A stretch of 64,000 nucleotides of DNA from Erythroxylum novogranatense (Eukaryota; Streptophyta; Magnoliopsida; Malpighiales; Erythroxylaceae), in NCBI GenBank assembly GCA_029891385.1, contig CM057228.1, positions 82,138,964 to 82,202,963 on the forward strand, in the 5' to 3' direction. A model generated the notes under the pieces. The model saw only the letters and a program-made list of their open reading frames with translations. It did no database searches and was not told the DNA's origin. This document shows positions 35,926-48,000 of this stretch, one piece after another. The position numbers and the translations under genes were made by a program. Numbering within the stretch: position 1 is the first letter of the stretch; the number at the start of each line of letters is the position of its first letter.

Positions 35926-38036
35926 GTAAGACTTTGTGTTTATGTTCTTTAATTTGGTAGTTAGAAGTATTAATTATACTGTATTGTGTATTAATTGCAT
36001 GAAGTTTGTGTGTTGGTGGTATGGGTATAAGGTTATGTTTGAATAGGGATAAATGACATGGTAGGTGGAGTATGTGAATTAAGAGTTTTGGATTGGTTTT
36101 GGATTGATTTTGATGTTTGAATAATGTTAGATAAGTGGTAAATTCAAGTAAGAAGATGGTGTGTTGTGTGCTGCCAAATTGTGATTATTTATTCAAGTGA
36201 ATGTCTAGATGAACTTGTGGCTGAATTAGAGATTAAATTGGATGCTTATTGATGTAGGATTGGTGTTGGAATGAAAGAAGTTGAGTTTGATATGAAATCT
36301 GGAAAATTTTACTTTGTATAGGTGTCAGATTTTTGCTTATAACTTTTGGTATGTTGTGCTATGGAGATGAGCTTTAGATTAAATTAAACTTAAAAAGTAT
36401 GGCTAGAATTCATATGAAGGAAGTGATACTAAATTGTGCCTTGAAGGAGCTTGAAATTGGCCTTGAAAGTGAGTTGTAGGTGTTGTATGAACAGTAATCC
36501 GAACTTTGTGACCTGAAACTTTGATTATTTATTTTGGGTTGATTTGGATTGAATTTGCTAATTTGGTCTTCATGAAAGTTGAAGATTTTTGTGTTATCTT
36601 TCTAACACCACTACGTATGAATTTTTTTTATGTGTAGATTGAAAGTTATGGTCTGTAAAAGTTCAGGTGGTAATTCAGCCCAAAATGTGTTTTGTGTGCA
36701 AGTGACTCTAAGTGCATAGGTTTTGTGCTTTTTGTGTTCTGATGTTAATTTTGGACTATTAAGGGTGAAATTGGCTCAAGTGACCTTCTGGAAAGTTGTA
36801 GAGGATTGTTTTAGCTTTCTAATAAGGTATTATATGCGAATTTTGGATGTAAGTATTGTTAGATATAAATTTGTAAAGTTTTGTTATGGTTTAGGTTAAA
36901 TGTTGATTTCATAAACCCTAACAGAACAGCCACATTAATTAGAGGATTTGACCTAATTAGAAATGTAATTTGGTTCTAATCCTTCTTGAGAATTGTAGTA
37001 TATTGTCTGAGCTTTTTATTGCTATATGGTATGGAATTTTTTGCCAAGGGGATGTCGAGTTATGAATTTTGGAAGACTGGGTTATTGTTGAGAATAATTT
37101 GGGTAGGCAGAAGCTTTGCTTGAGAATTTCTTTTGGTTAGATATGGAATTGGCTTCCAAGTTGTTCATTAAAGTTGTAGCATTTGTTTTTCTCTTTTGAT
37201 TAATATAAAATTTGGAATTTTTGGCTAAGGGAATGAAAAGTTATGATTTTTAGAAAGATGTTGTATTGTTGTAGTAAATGTGTGATTAGGCAGTGTCTTT
37301 GAGTACATTTTTTATACCCTTAGGGGTGAAATTGGACTTTTCGCTCTTCATGAAACTTGTAGAATTTTTCAAGACCTTTCCAACGAGACCTAATTGGTGA
37401 TTTTTGGATGTGTGTTAAAAGTTGTATAGTGTGGAAGAAAGGAGAGTCGGTTTTTGTAAAATAGAAAATTGATTTTTTTTTAAAAAAATGGGAAATTGGT
37501 CGGATGCTCTCACCTTACGAGGGCGAGCAGCCCTCACACTCTGCAGAGTGCGAGGGCTGCGACAGATATATATATATATATATATATTAATTTTTTATTT
37601 ATTTAATTATTATTTGATTTATTTGTGAATTAATTTGGCCTTTTTTTTTCTTTTGTCAATTACTTTTGCATCCGACGTCCGATTGACCTGATTCTTGAGG
37701 CATCGGATTTATATAATATTTAATTTCATTTATTTGTGAAATTAAGAATTTTTAGAGCTGAAATTGTTGGGGATTGGTTAGGTCGAAGTGAGTGGACTGA
37801 GTAATGATTTTTCTGATTCGTGTTTTATTTATAATTGGACCTATAGAGGTCCGAATTGGGTGATTTTAGTGTCTATGGCTTTCTAATTTTTAGAGGAAAT
37901 TTCTATGATGTGAACTTGTAGAATAGTACCAAGAATGTCACGAAGATGCATTGTACACATCTAAATTGCTACATGTGCATTATTTAATATTTCTAATTAT
38001 GCATTTGATAACATGTGAATATTTTGAATGTTATAG
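35926..38036 (+). other. Intron-like segment in the long gypsy LTR (2,111 bp)
   Basis: The left border is GTTAG^GTAAGAC, a good plant 5' splice site. The right border is TGTTATAG^AGGCACAG in a T-rich context. In the short LTRs the flanks are joined (43772/43773 and 59313/59314). The inside holds a diverged repeat anchored on forms of CTTCATGAAAGTTGTAGA near 36465, 36570, 36791, 36986, 37167 and 37350. A GC-rich stretch (about 37500-37562) with short inverted repeats precedes a (TA)n run at 37566-37587. Confidence 0.65.
37566..37587. repeat. (TA)n microsatellite
   Basis: A run of TA dinucleotides lies inside the intron-like LTR segment, just after a GC-rich stretch. Confidence 0.95.
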
Positions 38037-39031
38037 AGGCACAGTTGGAACGTCATCCCATGGACGTTGCCGAGACTTTCCGGAATTAGCTCGAAAGCTA
38101 TTTGGTGAGTAACCTAGATGGTTTCTCAATTATTAATTGTTTATAATTTTGCACTTATAAAACTGTGGAGAATAATGGTGGGCTTGTGCGTTTGTTTATG
38201 CTTGAATTCTGGACCGAAGGTGTCCGATGTATTGGGAGATTTTGACATAGGAGTGCTCTACTTGTGATTGTGATTTTAATGTGATTGAGTGTGAACTATG
38301 TGTTGACTGTGTTAATTTGGGATCGATTATGATGTTGGTTTTGCTTTATTTCGACATATGCATTCCATGCATAAAGGCATGATCAAGATGGATGTGATTG
38401 TATCGGAGTAGCGACCACCGAGCTTAAAGCTCAACACAATTAGGCCTCGATCTCACAGTGATTTAGAGCCTCAAGCTCACAGATTAATGCGCCCTTATTG
38501 GGACAGTTTAGGCGCTCGGTCATAACAATGTAATAAACTGGAAAAGAGTCACATGCGCGTTACATATGTATTTGATTGAATGTCTTTGATTGAGTGAAAG
38601 GTAAAACGCCTTGTGTTTATGTGAACAATCATGTGGTACTTCTGAATGTGTTATTATGGTATAACTGTGCTCTGTTTGACTGTTGCATGAATTGGGTGAA
38701 CCATCGATAATGGTTCCTCACTGAGTTCGCAAACTCACCCAAAATTGTAACTTATTTTTCAGGACCGAGAGAGTAGACTCCTAGCTCCAGAGGGACTTTT
38801 CCTGCTGTGTAGATCACATTGGCAAGAGAAGTCATGGCTCACAGGTCGGTCAGCTGGGATTTTTGGGGGATGACCTAGTTAGGTTTTTGTATTAGATTTC
38901 TTTTAAAGTAATGTACAGACAGTGAAAAACTAACAGAGATGTAAATTACTGCTTTTGATGAAATGAAATGAGGAAACATTTTGGTTTCAAAAATTAGTGA
39001 TTTTTATACCCTATGGTAAGGAGGCGCTACA

Positions 39032-39388
39032 TTGGATACTTAGGGGTATCCCATATCGGCTGGAGAGGAGAACGAAGCATGCCTTATAAGGATGTGGAAA
39101 CCTCTCCCTTGTAGACGCGTTTTCCATGCCCTAATGCATCGGATCCCATCAGAACTCCGCAGTTAAACGTGTTAGGGCCAGAGTAGTACCAGGATGGGTG
39201 ACCTCCTGGGAAGTTATGTGGAAAAGTAAAACCGTGAGGGTGCGAGGCCTTAGAGGCCGAGGCCCAAAGCGAACAATATCTGCAAGCGAGTGGGCGTGAG
39301 GCCCGAAAGGTTAAGGCCCTTTGGAGGATGCGAGGCCCGAGAGGCCAAGGTCCTGTGGACGCGAAGCTCGAGAGGTCGAGGTCCTACA
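39032..39388 (+). mobile_element. Cassandra-like TRIM segment carrying 5S rRNA sequence
   Basis: The segment begins with an LTR-like part common in plants (TATCCCATATCGGCTGGAGA, then CTTATAAGG and GTGGAAACCTCTCCC). It then has a 5S-derived block, then GC-rich units of the type GCGAGGCCCGAGAGGCC, and ends CCTACA. Cassandra elements are non-coding terminal-repeat retrotransposons whose LTRs carry 5S sequence with its Pol III promoter. No second LTR is seen. The left edge abuts the gypsy LTR end and has no clear TG start. Confidence 0.65.
39128..39217 (+). pseudogene. 5S rRNA-derived sequence
   Basis: The block matches plant 5S rRNA from about nucleotide 16 to 105, including GGATCCCATCAGAACTCCGC, GAGTAGTACCAGGATGGGTG and ACCTCCTGGGAAGT. 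The C box and intermediate element look intact. The A-box region has several changes (AGTTAAACGTGTTAGGG). The 5' and 3' ends of a true 5S gene are missing, so it cannot encode a normal 5S RNA, though it might bind TFIIIA or Pol III. Confidence 0.88.
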
Positions 39389-40369
39389 CTTAGTCATAGG
39401 AATAATGAGAATGGACATCGTTAATCCAGATAGACTAGCACATGTCAAACTCCTTGATTTGATCTAGCAGTGGATCTCAAAAAATGTAAATATGAGATGT
39501 TTAGAGTTAAGATGTGGATGCTTACTAGAGGTAGTAAGTACAATGGATGACCTACCATGAGATCATCACATGGATGTTCTATTCTAATGTCAGTGATAAT
39601 TTCTCATAGCAATAGTGCAAGTATCCTTAGATTTGAGGTACTCAAGGATATCTTGGATACTGATTCTATACTTTGACTCCATTCCTAGTTGCCTTGTAGA
39701 GGTCACTCATAAGGTAGTGATTGGGTACAGATTGAGGTATTTGAAGGTAATTGAGTAGCTAATAGAAGATTCACCACTTTTATGATAGCAGAAGATGATA
39801 CTCACAGCCTCTTATCAGGGTCATTACTTGGAAATCTCTGGCCAGAGTACATATGCCATAAAGAATGTCTTTATTGACATATAAAGTAATGAGTCCTAGG
39901 ATGAGAACTGATATCACTTGGACTAGATTTGATGTAGCCAGTCTAATGAGAGTTGACATTTTGCATATACTCATAACCAAGTGGGGTATAGTATGGTGAA
40001 AGGATGAATTGCACTGCAATTATCTATGGGAGGGTTCGTGAGATGGTTCATGACGAGCACGGTTCATTCATCAAACCACTTATTTTCTGATCAATTGCGC
40101 GTTATGATGTATTGCTAGACGCTACTAATGACTTGCTTGGATTAAGTGTTATTATAAGTGGCCAACATAATCAGGAATCTAATGGGTCACACGTATAAGA
40201 GTGACTCAGAAGTTCATAAAATGATTTTGGATAGAGATCTATTATATGAAGAGTAATAGAACCAAATAGATCTTGATGAGATCGGGATATGTCTCGATGA
40301 GATCACGACATCAATATTGCTGAAACAAATTTTTGGTTTTTTTCCACAACCGAAACCTGGTAGGATTGA

Positions 40370-40371
<2 letters not shown>

Positions 40372-40402
<31 letters not shown>
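40372..40402. repeat. (TA)n microsatellite in outer copia LTR
   Basis: About 15 TA units lie in the upstream half of the LTR. Confidence 0.95.
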
Positions 40403-40404
<2 letters not shown>

Positions 40405-40906
40405 CGTGTAAAATTGTTTTACAAGTTTTAAAAATCATTTTCACAATTCTCTCATCATCTTTCTTATCTTCTTCATCTTCTTCCTCTCTTTCATGTTTTT
40501 TCTCTCTTTAGAACAAATAAGAGAGCTAGTACCATTGTATTTATTCTATCCATTTCCATATCAAAGAGTTTGATTCGGTTAGTTTCTTTGATCTCTGGGT
40601 GGATACCGTTGGAGATGGTTTGTTTTGGTCATTGTGTTTTGTGACAACTTGATGAGTATAAGATCAAAAAACGAAGGAGACTACACACAAGGTACATGGT
40701 GATTATATGAGTAATTGATTTATGTAAATGCCATGAATTTATATAACATGTTATGAACATGTATGTGAATTGGGAATATTCAACTAGATTTTATGGTATT
40801 TCCTTATGTAGGCACTTAGATCCTGGACTTTAGGAAAGTCCTAGAATAATTTTTTTTGGTTTTCCGCACCGCATGTATATGATGCTCGCATTGGATTTTC
40901 CTACAG

Positions 40907-40918
40907 TGGTATCAGAGC
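40907..40918 (+). promoter_or_regulatory. Primer binding site of outer copia
   Basis: TGGTATCAGAGC, one base after the LTR end; initiator-Met tRNA type. Confidence 0.9.
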
Positions 40919-42828
40919 CACTTGTGCCCTGTATAAAGGAGAAACTATAACATGTGTGATGTTGTTGATTGGTTGTGACAGTTGCATATTCTGATTGTGT
41001 TGAATTCGAAATCAGTATAGAGATATTGTTTTCAAAATTTTCTTGCCCATATTTGCTTATGAGATGTTTCTAAATATGTATATGGAAGGAAAAAAATTCA
41101 TCAATGTGATTTGATATGCTTTTGCTAATTAATTCCCTACTGTTCTGGTTGTTGTGTTTATGCACTATACATGAACATGCATGCTTGTAAATTTGACAAT
41201 AAATTCTAGAAATGTTTTTAGGATTTTCTTTCACCAACCTCTTTATAAGATGTTTATAAATGTCTATGAAGATGAAAAAATGTTTTCGAGGTGACTGAAT
41301 ATTTATTTGAGAATTTCTTGTGTGCTATTGGGAATGTCTGTGTTGAGGAACACAGATTCTGGATTGGCTTGGTTGCTAAAGTTGGTTAAGTTTTTCTTGG
41401 ACATAAATTCTAAAAACATTCATGGAATATATTGTGAACATGTTATAGCCTCTGTAATTTTCTCATCATTTATTGAAATTGTTTCAATGATTTTTTCAAG
41501 CAAAAGATAGAGTTGGACATTTTTGTGAAAACTATTGGACCTAGTTTTTTTTAAAGTGGTGATTATGTGTTTTTTTGGTTTTAATGCCTCAGATCATTTT
41601 TTATATGATCATAAATATGTTAATTTTATGTTGTATGCATAACAAACTGATTTTTTTGAAATTAGGTTTCCAAAAAATTTTCAGATGTCAAATATGTCAG
41701 ATTAGCATCTTGTTAATGTATTCAATTGTCTTGATTGTTTTGGCTGTCACAAGTTATGTGACAAGTGCCAAAGTAGTCTTGATGAAGTGGAGACTACCTA
41801 GAGATACTTAGGGTGACAGTTTAATGTTCTCAAATTATTTGTAAATCTAAGAGATTAATATTGTATTAATCTATTTTGAGTATTTCATGTCTAGTATGAC
41901 TAGATATGGCAAGCATGATACAACTAAAGTATTTAATTGGTACATTAAAGTAGAGGGCATTACATTTGGTATATTGGTATTTTGAATTGGAATTGAAAAC
42001 ATACGGATTGAGAAATTAATCGATGCTAACGTTAGAAAGTAATTCGGTTCAAGAGTTGAAGAGAACGTCAAATCTTTAGATGCATAACACGTCATAACCT
42101 ATAAAGGAAAAACTTGTGAGATGGTTGCATTAAAGAATGCATGCTAGGATTGGTTAGGTGGGATGATGGATGATTATGGATATAAATTCAATGTGATTGA
42201 TGAAATGTCCTAAATCATTCCATATAGTCATCGTGACAATAATCCTATGACTTAGATGAGACCAAAGTATGAAATCCCTCACACATAATATGAAAACTAA
42301 CGCCTTCCATTAATATGGGGAGAACCAGAATTCTTTTAGAGTTAGGTTGTTGGGTAAACCTAAGCCCGCTCTATATGAATATGTTAGAACTATGGAAATA
42401 AGATTTTCAGATTAATGGGTTGGTTTTCACTAGAAGCGTTGATTTGTTGAGTAAACTCAAGGTCAACGTAGACAGAGGCACAAATGGGTAGTGTACATAA
42501 GATGTATGCGCATCAAGAGTTGATAACCCAATGTGTGTGTATATAGCACAAGTTGATAGCACTAGACAATAGTTACATCTATGATGCAATTGATATGACC
42601 GATACGTACCGATTGACCTAAAGGGGCTTATTGGGTAAACCCAAGGTCATTCTCAATAATGTCAGATATCGACCCACTATGACACTTTGTCATAATTTTC
42701 TTAGATTCATAATCATATGCATGTCATGCAATTCTTATGATCATGCATTTATTTATATTCTAGCGTTCTTTCTCTTTTGATATTTAAGTTGATTGAACAT
42801 ATCTTTTAGTGTGAATTTGCGCTCACTT
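40919..42828 (+). other. Untranslated leader of outer copia (1.9 kb)
   Basis: This is a long non-coding leader between the primer site and gag, alignable with 51393-53433. It contains three copies of the TTGGGTAAACCCAA-type inverted repeat (42350-42363, 42447-42460, 42631-42644). No AAGTCGACTT cluster is present, unlike the sister subfamily. Confidence 0.75.
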
Positions 42829-43061
42829 GTGGATTCTAACAAATTAACTGGACCTAATATCTTGATTGGCTAAGAAATCTGAGAATTGTTCTCAGATATA
42901 AGGAGTTAGGCTATGTCCTAGACGTTCCAATTCTTGATCCACCTACTGCTGATGCTTCTCATGAGGATCAAAGAGCATATCATAAGCATCTCAAAGATAG
43001 TGACTTGGCTACCTGCATTATGCTAGCCTCTATGTCACTAGAGCTGCAGAAGCAACATGAG
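42829..43061 (+). pseudogene. gag: Outer copia gag, first part; continues at 60611-60960
   Basis: The expected start ATGGATTC reads GTGGATTC at 42829, so the start codon is lost. The frame then gives LGYVLDVPILDPP and DSDLATCIMLASMS, matching the gag at 53434-54200. At 43061 the gypsy element interrupts. The rest (ALKMNGYIERLATLGF at about 60740, then stops) stands at 60611-60960, where a second copia LTR cuts it. The ATGAG duplication at 43057-43061 and 60606-60610 confirms that the two parts were once joined. Confidence 0.88.
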
Positions 43062-45066
43062 TGTAACATCCCATCACCGATGGGAAGGGCAAAATGGTAA
43101 ATTGGAATGGGTTATGAATGTGTAAACGTATCTCGGCGAGGTCATGCCTAGTATGGCCTCTATATTTGCATAAAGAGTAATTTTCGTAAATGCACATGAT
43201 TGTACATGCATTCATGACATTTCCCGGCATATGTGTTTATTGTAAAAAATGTGTTATTTGTTTTTGAAAAATAAATTAGAGTGGATTTTTGTGCATTTTT
43301 CATTTTTGGGGACTTTTAGAAATTTTTCTGGAATTTTTCAAAGAAAATTTTCCGACCAGAAAAATTGACAAGTGACAGACTGATTTGGTTTTCGGTACCA
43401 AAAATGACTGTCCAATGACACTGGAAAATTAGATACATGATTTTAGAATTTATTACTTTAAATCATTGGAATTTGGAGACAAATTGGACTATAAATTGAA
43501 TTAGAATTGGAAAGAACCTTAAGAGTGTTTTAGAATAAGACAAGTGGCAAGTGACACATGTCACTTGCCTACTAAAGCACCTAATTAGTGGTTATCTAAA
43601 GTATATAAATATCTTAGCTTCTTGGTTCATTCACGATGCTCTCTCTTGAGAAGCTCATCCTACTTGTTCTCTTTCATCAAGTCATGGCTTCTCCTCTTTC
43701 TCCTTCTTCGGTGTGAGGAAGTTAGAGTGTTAATGATGTGTTGAAGACTTGAAGTTTTGGAAGTTTATTTTGAGGCACAGTTGGAACGTCATCCCACGGA
43801 CGTTGCCGAGACTTCCTGGCATTATCTCAGAAGCTATTTGTGAGTAACCTAAATGATTTCTTAATTATTAATTGTTTACAATTTTGCACTTATAAAACTG
43901 TGGAGAATAATGGTGGGCCTTGCGTTTATTTATGCGTGGTTCCGGACCGAAGGTGTCCGATGTATTGGGAGATTATGACATAGAAGTGTTATTTGTTTGA
44001 GAATTTGGAGACCTCCGTGTTTCTAATGTGATAAATTGTGATTGTGATTTTCATGTGAATAATTATGAAATAATTGTTTGAATGTGATAATTTGGATTTG
44101 ATTGAGTTGTGATATTGTGCAATTGCGACATATGCATTCCATGCATGAATGCATGATCAGTTAATGACGGTTGTGACCGAAGCAACCACCGAGAGCTTAA
44201 AGCTCAGCGTATTTGGGCCTCAAGCCCACAGTGATTCAGAACCTATGACTCAACGATTAATGTGTCCTTATTGGGACAGTTTCAGAGCCTCAGGCTCAAC
44301 GATTAATGCGCCCATTTTGGAATAGTTTAGGCGCTCGGTCACAACACCAAAATAAAATAGAAATGTGGCATATGCGCATGTCATATGCATCTAATTGTAA
44401 TTTCTTTGATTAAGTGAAAGGCTAACTGCCTTATGCTATTGTGGTACGAATCATGTGGTACTTCTGAATGTGATTATGAAACAATTGGCTTATGCATGGG
44501 TGTTTATGAATTCAATTGGTTATGGATGACAAATAGAATGAAATATATTAAATTGACTATGTTCACGTGAAATTGTGCAATGTGATTTAAATATGCAACA
44601 ACGTAACTATGTGTTATGTGAAACAATGTGTTGCATGAATTGAGTGAACCATCGATGATGGTTCCTTACTGAGTTCGCAAAACTCACCTAAAATTTGCAA
44701 TTATTTTTCAGGACCCAGAAGAATACGCCGTTAGGCAACTAGCGTATAGCGACCGCATACGAGTGAGAAAGGAGGTCGGGATCAGTTCGCGTCTGCATTA
44801 GGTTTTAATAAAAAAATTGTACTTTTTAATTTTTTGAAAAAAAAGGATTATATCATGTTGTAAAGTCAACAAACTGAATGTAATTGTATTTACAAAGGGC
44901 CCCCCGTGGTGTTGTTTTCCACATAATATGTAGAGTATGTGTATGTAAAAAAGAAAAATTTATACGGAGTTTTGACTGAGTGATGTAGCACGCCACCCTC
45001 ACAGGGCACAGACTCGGATATCACCATCGATGTCGGGTTCGGGTCATGCGAGAGTGGGGTGTTACA
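43062..45066 (+). repeat. 5' LTR of gypsy element, short form (2,005 bp)
   Basis: It begins TGTAACATCCCATCACC and ends GTGGGGTGTTACA. It aligns nearly base for base with the two pieces of the 3' LTR. Relative to the long LTRs it lacks the intron-like segment: the join is ATTTTG^AGGCACAG at 43772/43773. Confidence 0.92.
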
Positions 45067-45072
45067 TTTAGG

Positions 45073-45084
45073 TGGTATCAGAGC
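45073..45084 (+). promoter_or_regulatory. Primer binding site of gypsy element
   Basis: TGGTATCAGAGC, six bases after the LTR end; initiator-Met tRNA type, as in plant chromoviruses. Confidence 0.9.
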
Positions 45085-48000
45085 CCAGAAGTACAAACTT
45101 ACATGGGCATTTTTTGAAATATAGGTCAAATTGTATACAGTAAAGATATGTCATAGCAGACCGTAGTAACTGATCCCTAATCTGAGTCCCATAGGTATGA
45201 GTCATACGCATGAAAAAGTGTTAAGTGTTTCAGTGTGAAAAGAGAAACAAAATATCAGCCTTTGAGCCAATGTGGATTATGGGCAATAGGAATGGGAAAA
45301 GTAAAAATGCGAGGGCGCGAGGCCCGAGAGGCCGAGGTCCTACAGATTTTTAATAATATTCATAATGTACAGTGGTTATAAACCCCTGAAGGTGATATGA
45401 ATGTGAAGACAGTGACATGGGCTGATTTAGGAAAGAGGTGATATAAAATTGAATAATGAGTTTTAAGTGTATAGATAGGGTTGAAAGAAAACGAAATTTG
45501 CGATACCCTAGAGGGGTCATTTTGGACATGGGAAGAATATCGGTTAATAGTGATAAGAATTAATAAGTTAGCATAAAAATATTTCTACTTTTGATTAAAA
45601 GCTCAGGGATGACTAAGAAATTGTGATTTTGATGAGTATGTCCGATAAAATGGGATAAGTGGAAATGAGAAAAAGGCAGGTAAAGATTCACTGTATTTGT
45701 GTTGATATGAGTATGATGGAATAAATTGTAACGTAAGTGGATAATTGCTTGAATGAAACGAAAAAGATGAGATTAAAGAGTGCAAGCTCATCAAAAGAAA
45801 TAACTTTCTATGACTGTGGAAAGGATAGATTTGGATTTGAAGTGTGATAAAAGTTGTGATTTGGCGTAATAATATGTCTAAGATACTGAGATGACATTTC
45901 TAGATGCTTCTGCGTTTATAATTTGAAATAGATTGAGAATATACATTTGGACGATGAAATAATAGAAACATAGCCTTATCATTGCGTAAAATGCACCTGA
46001 GTTGGGTTGCATGTGTGTATGCAATTATGGAAAATATGATAAAGCAAAGGAGTAGAGTGAATGCACTCAAAATGTAAATTCTATAATTATGATAAGATGT
46101 TGTATAAGAAGGGGTAAATATTGAAAAACTGGCATCAAATCGCCACCAATATATGGGATAATGTGAGGTAAAAGTGCAGGCCATGATATGGGCCTACAAA
46201 AAAATAAGTTTTTGCTATGATCAAATAGCAGTCCCCAGTTATGGATAGGAATAAGGATAGAAATGTTATCTAGAGTTAATTGGAAAGTAAGTAACAGTAG
46301 CGAATTTGAGTACATGGCTATATGATCTACATACATCTTTCAATAAGATGTCAGAATTTTGAATGGTATCAACCAGGGTGTATGTGTAAATGAAATTGCT
46401 TAATACCTTATTGATCCTTAGTATCGAGGATACATCGATCGTAGAAGTCATGAGACAGATTGATCTTTGAGAGATCTTGTGAAATGTTGTAATTGATTTA
46501 TCTTTAGGAATGACATGGATAATAGGTGTGTGACAATATCGAGTTTTGTACCAAGAATCACTGATATAGGGTCAGAAAGTCGGGTAATTTAATTTATGAC
46601 CAATGAAGACAGGCTTTCCATGACCAGTAGTTGCGATCATAAACTCTTCTCTCGATTCAACAATGGAATCGAGTACTTCTTCCATCGTGGGCCAAGGCCC
46701 CCTCGCTTGAGTCAATCTGGTTTGCTTCAGAAAGGAATCGACAGACGCAATGGTAGGAATTTTGAAATAAGATGACAGGTCTCCCGGAAAAGTTATGATG
46801 CACTGTATCCTTTAAAAAAAATGAAATGAAAATGAGAATATTGGAGTTATTGCCATAGCAAAGATTCAAGCATAAGGGTTAGAAAAGGCTATAGGGAGTG
46901 TATATATATATATATATATTGTTGATGTAAAATATCTAACAATTCGAGGAGACATTCTTGTTCATGTGAGGTGAAATTCGGTCCACACCATAGACTGTGT
47001 TTTAAATCTATTTGGGAACCATAAATTATCTCTGATGAAAAAATTGAAATATGAGGAGCAACAGGTATGAATGAACAGACATTAGCATAAGTCAATGTAT
47101 AATCATTGGGCAAGTGATAAAATTGCTGAAATCCGTCGAGAAAAAGGAAGTTCAAAGAAAAATTGAGGATAACATGTACTTATATTACTGTATTGAGGAA
47201 TTAGATACTTAAGGAATTACAAGAACTAACTATAAACACAATGAGTTTGAGGTTATATCTATTGGAGTTAACCATACCCCGATAGGATTATGATATTAAA
47301 GGTTAATGTGAACCAAGCAACATGATAACAATGAGAGACTATGATCATATTGACAAATGAAGATGAAAGTTTAAGGGTTTGAGGGAAAAAGATGTGAGCC
47401 ACGTCAGTGATAAATGAAAACAAAATAATTGTGGTCATAAAGGTACAGTGCATATATTGAATAATTGAGAGAAAAGTATGTAAGCTGCATTAGTGTTGAC
47501 TGAAACAAAATAACGATAGTGTTAAATATGCCATTCGGATTTGGAGAATTTGTGATATGTACAATAGGGGTTCCCAAACGAGATCAAGAAGGAATTGGTT
47601 GTAATGTATAAGGTGATTTTGTGTACCTAGAGATAAATATAGCTGCATGAGCTAAATAGAGAGTCATGACTTGAAAAAAATTTCTGCAATAATAGTTGGG
47701 TTGAAAGCATAGAATCATGATGTGGACAAAAAAATATGAGATATACACATGACTAAACAGATTAGTAGAGATTAAGGTAAGACTGGAATTAGAAAAGATT
47801 GAAAGGATTGTGCTGAGGGACCCATCCTAATAAAGCGAATGTTTCAATCAACAGTATCGAATAGACCATTTCATAACAGAGTACCACATATTGTGGATCT
47901 TAGGTTACTCAATATAGTGCAATAAAGAGGGTATAGTGACGAGTTAAAATGGAGCAAAAAGGAAATCTTATCAGTTATGGAAAAAATAACACCAGTTTTG

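Larger units (their letters stand above)
35080..39031 (+). mobile_element. Gypsy chromovirus-like LTR, long form (about 3.95 kb), no internal region
   Basis: It begins TGTAATATCGCATCACCGAT and ends GGCGCTACA. It aligns with the minus-strand solo LTR 11719-15511 and, outside 35926-38036, with the short LTRs at 43062-45066 and 48742-60605. To the left is CTTTG; the matching CTTAG appears only after 39388, beyond a 5S-bearing segment. So either the two pieces arrived as one unit, or one inserted at the edge of the other. Confidence 0.8.
34830..40905 (+). repeat. 5' LTR of outer copia, interrupted
   Basis: The pieces 34830-35079 and 39389-40905 (about 1.76 kb together) align with the LTRs at 49421 and 57331. 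The join falls at the sequence that reads CTCCTAGTCATAGG in the intact copies. The LTR ends CCTACA, one base before the primer site. A (TA)n run at 40372-40402 stands where the other copies have a hairpin. Confidence 0.87.

Noticed and set aside
39128..39217. A functional 5S rRNA gene
   Set aside because: Both ends of 5S rRNA are missing, several promoter and stem bases differ, and it lies inside a TRIM-like repeat. It is a derived sequence only.
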